64,000 bases of DNA from Komagataeibacter xylinus (GTDB lineage: Bacteria; Pseudomonadota; Alphaproteobacteria; Acetobacterales; Acetobacteraceae), in the NCBI RefSeq assembly GCF_004302915.1, contig NZ_QQBI01000010.1:21115-85114 (forward strand), given 5' to 3'. The notes beneath the pieces were generated by a model. The model made no database searches. It was given only the letters and a program-made list of their open reading frames with translations, and was not told the DNA's origin. Positions 34,286 through 46,000 of the stretch are shown one piece after another. Position numbers and translations under genes: made by a program. Positions within the stretch are counted from its first letter, which is position 1; each line of letters begins with the position of its first letter.

Positions 34286-35716
34286 ATGGCATCGACCGGC
34301 TCTCCTACCCTCCATCCGCGCGTGGTGCTGGCCACATGCTGCCTGAGCCTGCTGCTGGTCATGATGGATGTCACGGTGGTCAATGTCGTGCTGCCCTCCA
34401 TCCGCGCGCAGATGCATGGCGGCTTTTCCACCCTGCAATGGGTGGTGGATGCCTACACCCTCATGGTGGCCAGCCTCATGCTGCTGGTGGGCACGCTGGC
34501 CGACCGGTTCGGGCGGCGGCGGATGTTCCTTGTCGGCATTGCGCTGTTCTGCGCGGGCTCGGCCCTGTGCGGGCTGGCGCGCAGCGTGGAGATGCTGGTG
34601 TTCGCCCGCGCGGTGCAGGGGATCGGCGGCTCGATGCTCAACCCGGTGGCGCTGTCGATCCTGACAAGCGTGTATGTCGAGCCACGGGCGCGCGCGCAGG
34701 CCATTGGTACATGGGGCGCTACATCGGGTGTCGCGCTGGCGCTGGGGCCGGTTGTGGGCGGCGTGCTGGTGCACTGGGTGGGCTGGCAGGCGGTGTTCTG
34801 GGTCAATGTGCCGATCGGGCTGATCGCCATCGCGCTGACGCTGCGCTTCGTGCCCGAATCCCGCGGCGGGCGCGGGCGCGGCATTGACGCGCCGGGGCAG
34901 CTGCTGGCCATCGTGGCGCTGGCCATGATCACCTCTGGGCTGATCGAGGCGCATAATTACGGCTGGTCGTCGCCCGCCATTTCCGGCTTCCTCGGCTTCG
35001 GGGCGCTGTCGGTCGCGGGGTTTGTCATTGTCGAGCGCCGGGCCGCAACACCCCTGATCGACCTGCGCTTTTTTGGCGCATGGCCGTTCTCGGGGGCGAT
35101 CATCATCGCCGTGCTGGCCTTTGCCATGTTCAGCGCCTTCCTGTTCCTCAACACGCTTTACCTGCAGGATGTGCGCGGGCTTGACGCGCTGCATGCCGGA
35201 CTGTGCACGCTGCCGTTTGCGGCGGGCTCCATGCTGTGCGCCCCGCTTTCGGGGCGGCTGACGGGGCGGTATGGCGCGCGGCTGCCGCTGCTGCTTTCCG
35301 CCATCGGGTTCGGTGCGGGCGCGCTGTTGCTGACAGGGCTGGACGCATCGAGCCCGCTCGGCCTGCTGCTCGCCTCCTACGGTCTGTGCGGGTGCGGGTT
35401 TGGCCTGTGCAACGCGCCCATTACCAATGCGGCCATTTCCGGCATGCCGCGGGCGCAGGCGGGTGTGGCGGCGGCCATTGCCTCGACTAGCCGGCAGGTG
35501 GGTGCGCTGCTTGGCATAGCGCTTGGGGGCGCCATGAGTGCGTCAAGCGTGCGGGGCGGGGTGGTGGAATGGAGCGCCTTCCCCCAGGCCACCCATGCGG
35601 TGTGGTGGAGCATGGTGGTGGGGGCGGGCTGCATCGCGGCGCTGGGGCTGGTTTCGACCGGACTCCGCGCGCGGCGGAGCGCCCAGGCGGTCGCGGCGCT
35701 GCTTGATTCGGCATGA
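34286..35716 (+). CDS. MFS multidrug transporter, DHA2 (14-TMS, EmrB/QacA) family
   Basis: A proton-driven drug exporter of 476 residues. The DHA2 start signature (LLVMMDVTVVNVVLPSIRAQM, then TLQWVVDAYTLMVASLMLLVG) is clear. Motif A is GTLADRFGRRRMF and motif C is ALGPVVGGVLVHWVGW, giving about 14 helices. ATG 34286 follows an AGGGG site by eight bases; GTG 34277 is less likely. It has no EmrA-like adaptor or dedicated regulator next to it. Substrates are not predictable. Confidence 0.92.
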   Translation: MASTGSPTLHPRVVLATCCLSLLLVMMDVTVVNVVLPSIRAQMHGGFSTLQWVVDAYTLMVASLMLLVGTLADRFGRRRMFLVGIALFCAGSALCGLARSVEMLVFARAVQGIGGSMLNPVALSILTSVYVEPRARAQAIGTWGATSGVALALGPVVGGVLVHWVGWQAVFWVNVPIGLIAIALTLRFVPESRGGRGRGIDAPGQLLAIVALAMITSGLIEAHNYGWSSPAISGFLGFGALSVAGFVIVERRAATPLIDLRFFGAWPFSGAIIIAVLAFAMFSAFLFLNTLYLQDVRGLDALHAGLCTLPFAAGSMLCAPLSGRLTGRYGARLPLLLSAIGFGAGALLLTGLDASSPLGLLLASYGLCGCGFGLCNAPITNAAISGMPRAQAGVAAAIASTSRQVGALLGIALGGAMSASSVRGGVVEWSAFPQATHAVWWSMVVGAGCIAALGLVSTGLRARRSAQAVAALLDSA

Positions 35717-36031
35717 TGCATTATTGATATGCATAATATGCATACCTTGACGGCCATTCCCGACAGCCCGTCGTGCCGGGAAGCGACAAAACCGGCGCTT
35801 TCCTGTTTCCGAAACGACGCGCGGCATGTATGATCCCGCCATCCTCTGGCACGAGCGTGCCCATATGCGCGAAAACAGGCGGTAGTGTGGCGCGGCGCGG
35901 CGCCAGCGGGCCGCCTGTCTGTTGCGTGTGTCTACGCTGCGTGCTAGAGCCGCGCCAGCAGCGCACGGGGCCTCGGTTTCCGGGCAGGCGGCTTGTGTTT
36001 GAATCAAGATTCTGGATTGGAAAAGCGGACA
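35717..36031. promoter_or_regulatory. Upstream region of the atp operon
   Basis: A 315-bp gap with no supported gene. At the left, in AT-rich sequence, three copies of ATGCAT occur within 28 bp (35716, 35729, 35738), partly palindromic. The atpH promoter must lie in this interval but I cannot place it exactly. Confidence 0.4.
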
Positions 36032-36613
36032 GTGGATTCGGGTGGAACGACCTCAATACCGATCGCCTCCATTGCCAATGGCCTTCCCGGTCGTTACGCG
36101 ACGGCGCTCTATGAGCTTGCGGCTGAACGCCAGCAGCTTGATCCTGTTCTGGAGCAGGCCACGGCCCTTGCCAGCCTGATTGACGGCAGCGCCGACCTGC
36201 GCACCGCCCTTGCGGACCGCACGCTCGACCTGCGCGACAGCGCGCGCGCTGTCGATGCCGTGCTGGCCGCCGAGGGGTTCAGCCCCCTCATGCGTGATTT
36301 TGTTGGCGTGGTGGCGCATAACCGCCGCCTTCCGCGCCTGCGTGAGATTCTTGCCGCGCTGGCGGCTATCGCTGCGGCCCGGCGCGGGGAAGTGGTGGCG
36401 GATGTCGTATCCGCCCACCCCCTGACCGACCTGCAGCGTGTCCAGCTTCGCAGCCGCCTTGCCGAGGCCGGCTATTCCAAAGTCAATATCCAGGAGCGTG
36501 TTGACGCGGCCCTGCTGGGCGGTCTGGTCGTGCGCGTAGGCGCCCGCCTGTATGACACCAGTCTCAGATCCCGCCTTACCCGCCTGCACCATGCCATGAA
36601 GGGAGCCGCGTGA
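36032..36613 (+). CDS. atpH: F1F0 ATP synthase subunit delta
   Basis: The peripheral-stalk cap that links F1 to the b subunits. It is 193 residues: an N-terminal helical domain starting [17 protein letters not shown] and a C-terminal part with the family motif [19 protein letters not shown], then [23 protein letters not shown]. The start is taken at GTG 36032; ATG 35993 in the same frame is an alternative. The stop shares its last A with the atpA start (TGATG). First gene of atpHAGDC; F0 genes are not here, the normal split in alphaproteobacteria. Confidence 0.96.
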   Translation: MDSGGTTSIPIASIANGLPGRYATALYELAAERQQLDPVLEQATALASLIDGSADLRTALADRTLDLRDSARAVDAVLAAEGFSPLMRDFVGVVAHNRRLPRLREILAALAAIAAARRGEVVADVVSAHPLTDLQRVQLRSRLAEAGYSKVNIQERVDAALLGGLVVRVGARLYDTSLRSRLTRLHHAMKGAA

Positions 36614-38151
36614 TGGAAATCCGCCCCTCCGAGATTTCGGATATCCTCAAGCAGCAGATCGCTACGTTCGACAAGGCCGCTGACGTTGCCGAGACAGGGA
36701 CCATCCTGTCGGTTGGCGACGGCATTGCCCGTGTCTACGGCCTGCAGAATGTTGAAGCCGGCGAAATGCTGGACTTCCCCGCCAGTGGCCAGAAGGGCAT
36801 GGCGCTCAACCTCGAGAATGACAATGTCGGTGTTGTCATCTTCGGTGATGACAGCGCAATGCGTGAAGGCGACACCGTCGCCCGCACCGGCAAGGTGGTT
36901 GAAGTGCCCACCGGCAAGGCGCTGCTCGGCCGCGTGGTCGATGGCCTCGGCAACCCGATCGACGGCAAGGGTCCGCTCGTGGGTGAAGTCATCAGCAAGC
37001 GCGCGGAAATCAAGGCGCCCGGCATCATGCCGCGCCAGTCCGTCAGCGAGCCGATGCAGACCGGCATCAAGGCGATCGACGCGCTCGTGCCCATCGGGCG
37101 TGGCCAGCGCGAGCTGATCATCGGTGACCGCCAGACCGGCAAGACCGCCATCCTGATCGACACCATCGTCAACCAGAAGAGCGTCAACGCGCTGGGTGAC
37201 GAGAGCAAGTCGCTCTACTGCATCTATGTCGCCATCGGGCAGAAGCGCTCGACCGTGGCGCAGCTGGTGCGCACGCTGGAGGAGACCGGCGCGATGGAAT
37301 ATTCCATCGTCGTGGCCGCCACCGCGTCCGACCCGGCGCCGATGCAGTACCTGGCGCCGTATGCCGCCTGCTCCATGGGCGAATACTTCCGCGATAACGG
37401 CATGCATGCCCTGATCGTGTATGATGACCTGTCCAAGCAGGCCGTCGCCTACCGCCAGATGTCGCTGCTGCTGCGTCGCCCGCCGGGCCGCGAAGCTTAT
37501 CCCGGTGACGTGTTCTACCTGCATTCGCGCCTGCTCGAGCGTGCGGCCAAGATGTCCGACAAGTTCGGCGCTGGCTCGCTGACCGCCCTGCCGGTGATCG
37601 AGACGCAGGCCGGTGACGTGTCCGCCTATATCCCGACCAACGTGATCTCCATCACCGATGGCCAGGTCTTCCTTGAAACCGACCTGTTCTACCGTGGCAT
37701 CCGCCCCGCCGTGAACGTGGGTGGTTCCGTGTCCCGCGTGGGTTCGGCCGCCCAGATCAAGGCGATGAAGCAGGTTGCGGGCAAGATCAAGCTCGAGCTG
37801 GCGCAGTATCGTGAAATGGCGGCGTTCTCGCAGTTCGCCTCCGACCTCGATCCCGCGACCCAGAAGCAGCTGGCCCGTGGCGCGCGCCTTGTCGAGCTGC
37901 TCAAGCAGCCCGAAACCTCGCCGTTGTCGGTCGAGGAGCAGGTTGTGGTGCTTTACGCTGGCACGCGTGGCTATATCGATGCCGTGCCGGTGGCCGAAGT
38001 GACCAGCTACGAGAAGCGCCTGCTCGACGATGTTCGCACATCGGGCAAGGATATCCTGGAATCGATCCGGACCCAGCGCCAGCTGACGAAGGACATCGAA
38101 AGCCGCCTGAACGATTTCCTGACGACATTCGGCCGTCAGTTCGCCAACTGA
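36613..38151 (+). CDS. atpA: F1F0 ATP synthase subunit alpha
   Basis: The regulatory nucleotide-binding subunit of F1, 512 residues. Walker A is GDRQTGKT (Lys177). The family starts [16 protein letters not shown], and the conserved [17 protein letters not shown] is present. The alpha signature [14 protein letters not shown] is near residue 365. The arginine finger lies in that segment. ATG 36613 is used; an in-frame GTG precedes it directly. Seventeen bases separate it from atpG. Confidence 0.99.
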   Translation: MEIRPSEISDILKQQIATFDKAADVAETGTILSVGDGIARVYGLQNVEAGEMLDFPASGQKGMALNLENDNVGVVIFGDDSAMREGDTVARTGKVVEVPTGKALLGRVVDGLGNPIDGKGPLVGEVISKRAEIKAPGIMPRQSVSEPMQTGIKAIDALVPIGRGQRELIIGDRQTGKTAILIDTIVNQKSVNALGDESKSLYCIYVAIGQKRSTVAQLVRTLEETGAMEYSIVVAATASDPAPMQYLAPYAACSMGEYFRDNGMHALIVYDDLSKQAVAYRQMSLLLRRPPGREAYPGDVFYLHSRLLERAAKMSDKFGAGSLTALPVIETQAGDVSAYIPTNVISITDGQVFLETDLFYRGIRPAVNVGGSVSRVGSAAQIKAMKQVAGKIKLELAQYREMAAFSQFASDLDPATQKQLARGARLVELLKQPETSPLSVEEQVVVLYAGTRGYIDAVPVAEVTSYEKRLLDDVRTSGKDILESIRTQRQLTKDIESRLNDFLTTFGRQFAN

Positions 38152-38167
38152 GGAAGATCGGGCAACC

Positions 38168-40557
<2,390 letters not shown>

Positions 40558-40588
40558 ACCCCGGCCCCTGACGCAAGGAAAATAGACC

Positions 40589-41014
40589 ATGTCCATTAAG
40601 GTCAAGATTGTCAGCCCGGAGAAAGTCCTGTTCGCGCATGACGCTGATATGGCTGTCATGCCGGGGGCGGAAGGCGACATCGCGGCCATGCCCGATCATG
40701 CCCCGCTCATGCTGACGCTGCGCGGTGGCGTGGTTGATATCTATGAAGGCGATGTGGTGACGCATCGCTTCTTCGTGGCGGGCGGCTTTGCCGATATCGC
40801 GCCAAGCCACTGCACCATCCTTGCCGACCGGGCCACCAAGCTCGAAGACCTGTCGGTCGACGATGCGGAAGCCCGCCTGGCGGGTCTGGAAAAATCCTAT
40901 GAGGAAGCGGACAAGATGAACGTGCCCGCGCTTGATATCCTCATGGGCAAGATGCAGTCGGCCCGGGCCGAGATCGAGGCGGCGCAGTCTGCCATTCCGG
41001 GCATGTCGCTCTGA
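40589..41014 (+). CDS. atpC: F1F0 ATP synthase subunit epsilon
   Basis: Central-stalk subunit that can inhibit ATP hydrolysis, 141 residues. N-terminal beta sandwich: VSPEKVLFAHDADMAVMPGAEGDIAAMPDHAPLM, then RFFVAGGFADI. A C-terminal helical hairpin follows (about 90-138). It ends the operon; a strong terminator lies 57 bp on. Confidence 0.97.
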   Translation: MSIKVKIVSPEKVLFAHDADMAVMPGAEGDIAAMPDHAPLMLTLRGGVVDIYEGDVVTHRFFVAGGFADIAPSHCTILADRATKLEDLSVDDAEARLAGLEKSYEEADKMNVPALDILMGKMQSARAEIEAAQSAIPGMSL

Positions 41015-41070
41015 TACTAGCCAGCCTGCATCCGCTTCCCGCATTGGGGGCGGATGTATAGCCGGACATG

Positions 41071-41099
41071 AAAAGCGCCCTTACGGGGCGCTTTTTTTA
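41071..41099 (+). terminator. Rho-independent terminator of the atp operon
   Basis: Hairpin AGCGCCC-TTAC-GGGGCGCT followed by seven T, 57 bp past the atpC stop. Confidence 0.9.
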
Positions 41100-41106
41100 T
41101 GGATAG

Positions 41107-41184
41107 AAGTTTTTGGTGAAGCTTTTTTAAAAAAGCTTCGAAAAGAATGTCGCCTTTTTGAAAAAAGGCGGCATCCAAAAACTT
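41107..41184 (+). repeat. Dispersed hairpin element, full-length reference copy
   Basis: The best-preserved copy. The outer arms AAGTTTTTGG (41107-41116) and CCAAAAACTT (41175-41184) are exactly complementary. Inside are GAAGCTTTTTT/AAAAAAGCTTC and CGCCTTTTTG/AAAAAAGGCGG hairpins joined by GAAAAGAATG. The whole can fold as a three-way junction. It lies between convergent atpC and queF and is probably the queF terminator. Confidence 0.85.
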
Positions 41185-41204
41185 TATTTTTATAAAACAG
41201 ATAT

Positions 41205-41684
41205 TTAGCCGCGCCCGCGGTAGCCGGGCACGTCCTGTGCCGGGATCCACACGCCTTCCGGCGGCGTGCCGGTCTGCCAGAACACATCAATGGGCATGCC
41301 GCCGCGCGGGTACCAGTAGGCCCCGATGCGCAGCCACACCGGCTTGAGCAGATCGACGAGCGTTGTGGCGATCTGCATCGAGCACCGCTCGTGGAAGGCG
41401 CCGTGGTTGCGGAAACTGGTCAGGAACAGCTTGAGCGACTTGCTCTCCACGATCCACTCATCAGGAATGTAGTCGATCACGATATGGGCGAAATCGGGCT
41501 GCCCCGTGACCGGGCACAGCGAGGTGAATTCGGGTGCCGTGAAACGCACCACGTAGCGCCGCCCGCGGTCGGGGGCGGGCACGCGTTCAAGCCGCGCTTC
41601 CTCGGGGCTTGCGGGCTGGGCGCTGTTCTGGCCGAGCTGCGTCAGGAACTGGCTGCCATCATCTTGGGTGGGATTGGAGGTCAT
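41205..41684 (-). CDS. queF: NADPH-dependent 7-cyano-7-deazaguanine reductase QueF
   Basis: It reduces the nitrile preQ0 to preQ1 in queuosine synthesis. It is 159 residues, the short unimodular type. The catalytic cysteine is Cys57 in [13 protein letters not shown], with Asp64 nearby. The substrate-binding/NADPH motif [20 protein letters not shown] follows. The ATG 41684 start (MTSNPTQDD) leaves a 40-residue head before the core. It is a single gene; no other queuosine genes are in the window. Confidence 0.95.
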   Translation of the reverse strand: MTSNPTQDDGSQFLTQLGQNSAQPASPEEARLERVPAPDRGRRYVVRFTAPEFTSLCPVTGQPDFAHIVIDYIPDEWIVESKSLKLFLTSFRNHGAFHERCSMQIATTLVDLLKPVWLRIGAYWYPRGGMPIDVFWQTGTPPEGVWIPAQDVPGYRGRG

Positions 41685-41824
41685 GGGCGGGTCCGTCCGC
41701 AATGAAAAAAAGGGATAGGGGGCTGATGCCGCAAGGCGTTGGGGGGCGTCAATGGAAATGCGGGGAGGGGACATGCGGTTTTCCCCGCTTCCGCAACCCG
41801 GTGCTGGCATGATAACTGCACGGA

Positions 41825-43012
41825 ATGGCACGTGTATCCCGACCCGAATTTCCCGCTCCTGTGCTGGTTACCACCACGGCGGCGCTTGAGGCTGTAACCG
41901 CGCGACTGCGCCAGGAGCCGTTTGTAACAATTGACACGGAATTCGTGCGCGAGCGCACGTACTGGCCGGAGCTGTGCCTTGTGCAGCTGGCGGGCGAGAA
42001 CGAGGTGGTGGTGATCGACACGATCGCCCCCGGCATTGACCTGTCCAGCCTTGGCGAACTGCTTGATGATGCATCTGTGGTGAAGGTCTTTCACGCAGCA
42101 AGGCAGGATCTCGAAATCTTCCTGCACCTGTTCGACCGCCTGCCCGCCGCCCTGTTCGACACGCAGGTGGCGGCCATGGTGGCAGGCTATGGCGACCAGG
42201 TGGGGTATGACAATCTCGTCTCGTCGCTGCTTGGCGTGCAGATCGACAAGTCGCATCGTTTTTCCGACTGGTCGGCGCGCCCGCTTTCGCCTGCCCAGAT
42301 CGGCTACGCGGCGGCTGACGTGACCTATCTGCGGCTGGTTTACGGCAAGCTGCTGGCCCAGCTCGAGCGCGAGGGCCGGCTGGACTGGGTCGCTGCCGAG
42401 CTGGACATCCTGAACAATCCCGCCACTTTCCGCCCCGACCCGCTGACTTTGTGGGAGAAGATGCGCCCGCGCACCAATAACCGGCGCATGCTGGGCATCC
42501 TGCGGGCCGTCGCGGCCTGGCGCGAGGGCGAGGCCCAGCGCGTCAACGTGCCGCGCCAGCGCCTGCTCAAGGATGAAAGCCTGATGGAAATCGCGGCCAC
42601 GGCGCCCGATACGGTCGATGCGCTGGCCCGCGTGCGCGGCGTGTCGCGCGGGTTTGCCGAGGGGCGCAGCGGGCAATCCCTGCTCGAGGCGGTGACCGAA
42701 GCGCAGGCCGTGCCGGAAGCCGACCTGCCACGCCTGCCCAAGGGGCGGGGCAAGGATGCGCCGCGCCCCTCGGCCGCGCTGATCGCCCTGCTCAAGGTGC
42801 TGCTCGCCACCTGCTGCGAGGCCCATCGCGTGGCCCCGAAACTTGTGGCGTCGTCAGAGGACCTTGACCGTTTCGCGCTTGATGACGCGGCGGATATCCC
42901 CGCTTTCCACGGCTGGCGCAATACGGTGTTTGGCAAGCTTGCGCGTGAACTCAAGGCAGGCAGGCTGACCATGGGGGTCGAGGATGGCAAGGTTAAACTG
43001 ATCCACGACTGA
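41825..43012 (+). CDS. rnd: Ribonuclease D
   Basis: A 3'-5' exoribonuclease for tRNA maturation, 395 residues. The DEDDy exonuclease domain has Asp37/Glu39 ([21 protein letters not shown]), the second motif in [11 protein letters not shown] and the third in [14 protein letters not shown]. An HRDC domain follows (about 210-290), and a second HRDC-like part near the C-terminus. ATG 41825 directly precedes the first strand. It is divergent from queF across about 140 bp. Confidence 0.96.
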   Translation: MARVSRPEFPAPVLVTTTAALEAVTARLRQEPFVTIDTEFVRERTYWPELCLVQLAGENEVVVIDTIAPGIDLSSLGELLDDASVVKVFHAARQDLEIFLHLFDRLPAALFDTQVAAMVAGYGDQVGYDNLVSSLLGVQIDKSHRFSDWSARPLSPAQIGYAAADVTYLRLVYGKLLAQLEREGRLDWVAAELDILNNPATFRPDPLTLWEKMRPRTNNRRMLGILRAVAAWREGEAQRVNVPRQRLLKDESLMEIAATAPDTVDALARVRGVSRGFAEGRSGQSLLEAVTEAQAVPEADLPRLPKGRGKDAPRPSAALIALLKVLLATCCEAHRVAPKLVASSEDLDRFALDDAADIPAFHGWRNTVFGKLARELKAGRLTMGVEDGKVKLIHD

Positions 43013-43155
43013 GCCCGTAGGGGGGGTCATGCGGTTTTACATGGGTTGCAAACAGGTTATGGGCAGAACTGTCCACAAGATTCTGTCATTCTGCGGTTGA
43101 GATAGATGGCAGATGCGCCTAGTTTCGCTCCATTCCGCGTAAGGAGTGCAGAACG

Positions 43156-43770
43156 ATGGCGATGGAATGGACAGAGGAGACGATCGCGCGGCTGCGTGAT
43201 CTGTGGCAGCAGGGATTATCGACCGCCGAAATCGGCCGCCAGTTATCTGTTACCAAGAATGCCGTTGTAGGCAAGGCGCATCGCCTTGGCCTCAAGCCCC
43301 GCCCATCGCCCATCCGTCGTGCCGCCAAGGCCACGCCGCCTGCCGATGCCGCCACCCAGGCCGCTCCGGTTGCGCCGCCAGCCGCCGTGGCTCCCAAAAA
43401 GGAAGCGGCGCCCGCGCCCGTGGTGGCCGCAGCGCCCGCGCCTGAAAAGGCACCCGCGCCGGTAAAGGCGACTGTCGCGGCCCCCGAGCCGAAGGCCGCT
43501 GCCCCGGCTCCCGTAGCCGAACCGGCGCCCGAAGCACCCGCCGCCCGTCCGGCCCGCGCGCCGGCCCGTGCCGCACGTTCCGCGCTGCGCCCCGTAAGCG
43601 AGCCACGCCGCCGCAGCAGCCAGTCCTGCTGCTGGCCGCTTGGCGACCCGGGCACGCCGGGCTTTCACTTCTGTGGGGCAACGCCGCTGCCGGGCAAGCC
43701 GTACTGTGCCGAACACGCGCAGCTTGCCTATGTAAAGCTGCGCAGCGACCGGCGCGATAACGTGGCCTGA
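43156..43770 (+). CDS. gcrA: GcrA cell-cycle regulator
   Basis: An alphaproteobacterial transcription factor that binds sigma-70 RNA polymerase and methylated GANTC sites. It is 204 residues. The N-terminal helix-turn-helix (MEWTEETIARLRDLWQQGLS, then EIGRQLSVTKNAVVGKAHRLGL) is diagnostic. An Ala/Pro-rich linker (about 57-145) is longer than in Caulobacter GcrA. The C-terminal sigma-interaction domain has CCWPLGDPGTPGFHFCG and YCAEHAQLAYV. RBS AAGGAG lies upstream. It is a single gene. Confidence 0.97.
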   Translation: MAMEWTEETIARLRDLWQQGLSTAEIGRQLSVTKNAVVGKAHRLGLKPRPSPIRRAAKATPPADAATQAAPVAPPAAVAPKKEAAPAPVVAAAPAPEKAPAPVKATVAAPEPKAAAPAPVAEPAPEAPAARPARAPARAARSALRPVSEPRRRSSQSCCWPLGDPGTPGFHFCGATPLPGKPYCAEHAQLAYVKLRSDRRDNVA

Positions 43771-43806
43771 TCCCTGACGGGAGAGGGCCGCTACGCAGGT
43801 CAGTGC

Positions 43807-43847
43807 AAAAAAAACGCCAGGGCATTGCTGCCACTGGCGTTTTTTGT
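43807..43847. terminator. Bidirectional terminator between gcrA and bactofilin gene
   Basis: The stem AACGCCAG/CTGGCGTT (43813-43841) is flanked by an A-run on the left and a T-run on the right, placed between convergent genes. Confidence 0.85.
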
Positions 43848-43879
43848 ATCCGCCCGGCGGGCCCGGGCGGAAGCGTGCC

Positions 43880-44506
43880 TCAGCCCGCGCTGGCCGGGCG
43901 CGGGGCCGCAGGCTGGGCTGCCGGGGCAGGGGCTGCCTGCGGGGCGGCGGGGGTCGTGATCATTTCCAGCTGGCCGGTGACCTGGCCGCCATCTTCCACC
44001 TTCAGGCGGCGGCACTTGGCCTTGCCGAGCAGGCGGCCGGTGGAGCGGATGGTCAGGCTGCCGCGCACGGTCAGCGTGCCATCGATGGTGCCCGCGAGTT
44101 CCGCGTCCTCAACCTCGACTTCGCCCTTGAACACGCCGCCCTGCGCGATCTGCAGCTCGGATGCATTGATCAGCGAGGATTCGACCGTGCCTTCCACCAC
44201 CAGGCGCTCGGCATCCTGGATGGTGCCCTGCACGCTGATGCCACGCCCGACCACCAGGGTGCGGCGCTCATTTTCCTTTTTGACGGGTGCTGCAGCGCCC
44301 GGTGCACCGGGGCGTGCGCCACCCGGCGCGGACGAGGGGGAAGGCGTGGGCGGGAAGGGCGGACGGGCCATGGATGTATTTTCCTTGCTGGCAGAGGGAG
44401 AAGAAGGAGAGGTGCCACCGCCCATGACCGGGCGGCCCGGCTGCTGCGCGGGGGACGGAGTGGGGGCGGGTGGCTTGGTGTCTGCTGGCTTGCGTCGTTT
44501 AAACAA
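43880..44506 (-). CDS. Bactofilin-family cytoskeletal protein
   Basis: Polymer-forming protein that scaffolds cell-wall or polar structures. It is 208 residues. A Pro/Ser-rich head (about 1-75) is followed by the beta-helical bactofilin domain: VVGRGISVQGTIQDAERLVVEGTV, then LQIAQGGVFKGEVEVEDAEL, AGTIDGTLTVRG and KCRRLKVEDGGQVTG. A Pro/Ala-rich tail ends it. Bactofilins of related bacteria act with peptidoglycan enzymes, but none is encoded nearby. It is divergent from the PfkB kinase gene across a 295-bp gap that contains no other supported gene. Confidence 0.92.
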   Translation of the reverse strand: MFKRRKPADTKPPAPTPSPAQQPGRPVMGGGTSPSSPSASKENTSMARPPFPPTPSPSSAPGGARPGAPGAAAPVKKENERRTLVVGRGISVQGTIQDAERLVVEGTVESSLINASELQIAQGGVFKGEVEVEDAELAGTIDGTLTVRGSLTIRSTGRLLGKAKCRRLKVEDGGQVTGQLEMITTPAAPQAAPAPAAQPAAPRPASAG

Positions 44507-44801
44507 TATTACCCCGCTTGGTTAGATGCTGCATCGGAGCGCACGAACGCCCCAGAACGAAAAAGAACGCTTCTCGGGCTGGTTGCAGGCCGCAGCCCCC
44601 TATACCCGGTTATACGCCCCCCAAACCTGTCGACAAGGGCGTTAAGGAGCCGGAAGAGGCATAAAAAACTTCATGCATTGCGCCATTTACCCGCCAATGA
44701 TAGCGAAGGGCGACTTTGGCCTGAAAAAATGGGTTATTTCGTGGCGCACCTGCGCCTTGCCTGCATATTGGGCCTGATCAGCGATGGGAGTGACACAGGA
44801 T

Positions 44802-45812
44802 ATGGAAAATTCGGGACAGGCGGCAGAATGCCGGTTTGACCTGCTGGGCATCGGCAATGCGATCGTCGATGTGCTGGCACCGGTGGAAGCTGCCTTCCCG
44901 GAGCGCAACGGCATGACGCCGGGCGGCATGATGCTGATCGACGCCGCCCGCGCCGAGGCGCTGTACGGCCAGATCCGGCGCGAGAAGGAAATGGGCGGCG
45001 GCTCGGCGGCCAATACCTGCGTTGTCGCCTCCAACATGGGCGCGCGCGTGGCCTATCTGGGCAAGGTGGCCGATGACGTGCCGGGCCAAGCCTTCGCGAC
45101 CGACATGCAGGCGGCGGGCGTGTATTTCCCCTCATCGCCGCTGCAGGGCGATGCGGGCACGGCCCACCCCACCGCGCGCTGCATCATCCTGGTCACGCCC
45201 GATGGCCAGCGCACCATGAACACCTATCTGGGTGCGTGCGTGAATTTCGGCCCCGAAGACGTGCTGGCCGACGTGGTCCAGTCCGCCAAGGTCACCTACA
45301 TGGAAGGCTACCTGTTCGACCCGCCAGCGGCACAGGAAGCCTTTCGCACTGCTGCCCGCATTGCCCATGAGGCAGGCCGCAAGGTGGCGCTCTCGCTGTC
45401 CGACAAATTCTGCGTCGACCGCCACCGCGCGGCGTTCCTTGACCTCGTGCGCGGGCATATCGACATCCTGTTCGCCAATGAGGACGAGATCTGCGCGCTG
45501 TACCAGACCGCCGATTTCGACCATGCCGCCCGCCTTGTCGCAGCCGACACGCATTTTGCCGTGCTGACCCGGTCGGAGAAGGGCAGCGTCATCATCCAGG
45601 ACCAGCAGCGCATCGTCATCGACAGCGTGCGCACGCAGGTGATCGATACCACCGGCGCGGGCGATGCCTATGCCGCGGGCTTCCTTGCCGGCTGGACATC
45701 GGACCGCACGCTTGCCGAATGCGGGCGGCTGGGCAGTGTCGCCGCCTCGGAAGTGATTTCGCATTACGGCGCGCGCCCGCTCATGAACATGCGCCAGGAC
45801 ATGGATTTCTGA
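44802..45812 (+). CDS. PfkB-family sugar/nucleoside kinase (adenosine kinase-like)
   Basis: An ATP-dependent kinase of 336 residues. The N-terminal LLGIGNAIVDVLAPV and MGGGSAANTCVVASNMGARVAYLGKVADD form the substrate-binding half. The catalytic anion-hole motif is DTTGAGDAYAAGFLAG with Asp as base, and the PfkB signature 2 is clear. Alphaproteobacterial homologues are usually named adenosine kinase, but the exact sugar or nucleoside is not proven. ATG 44802 follows a GGGAG site; ATG 44784 lacks one. Confidence 0.9.
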   Translation: MENSGQAAECRFDLLGIGNAIVDVLAPVEAAFPERNGMTPGGMMLIDAARAEALYGQIRREKEMGGGSAANTCVVASNMGARVAYLGKVADDVPGQAFATDMQAAGVYFPSSPLQGDAGTAHPTARCIILVTPDGQRTMNTYLGACVNFGPEDVLADVVQSAKVTYMEGYLFDPPAAQEAFRTAARIAHEAGRKVALSLSDKFCVDRHRAAFLDLVRGHIDILFANEDEICALYQTADFDHAARLVAADTHFAVLTRSEKGSVIIQDQQRIVIDSVRTQVIDTTGAGDAYAAGFLAGWTSDRTLAECGRLGSVAASEVISHYGARPLMNMRQDMDF

Positions 45813-46000
45813 CCTGAAGGGCAGGAGGCCGGGCGTTTGACAGGGTTGTGCGCGAAGTTTCGCGTGCAATCCGCGCCAGTCCGCTTTATCTACGCAGCCA
45901 GCAGCCAATCATTCCGCCGCCGCACGCACGGGTGTCGCCCGCATGTGCCGCCGCGCACCCGTATGGCGTAACGCCAAGGAAAGTCAGGTCAAGAGCACTT

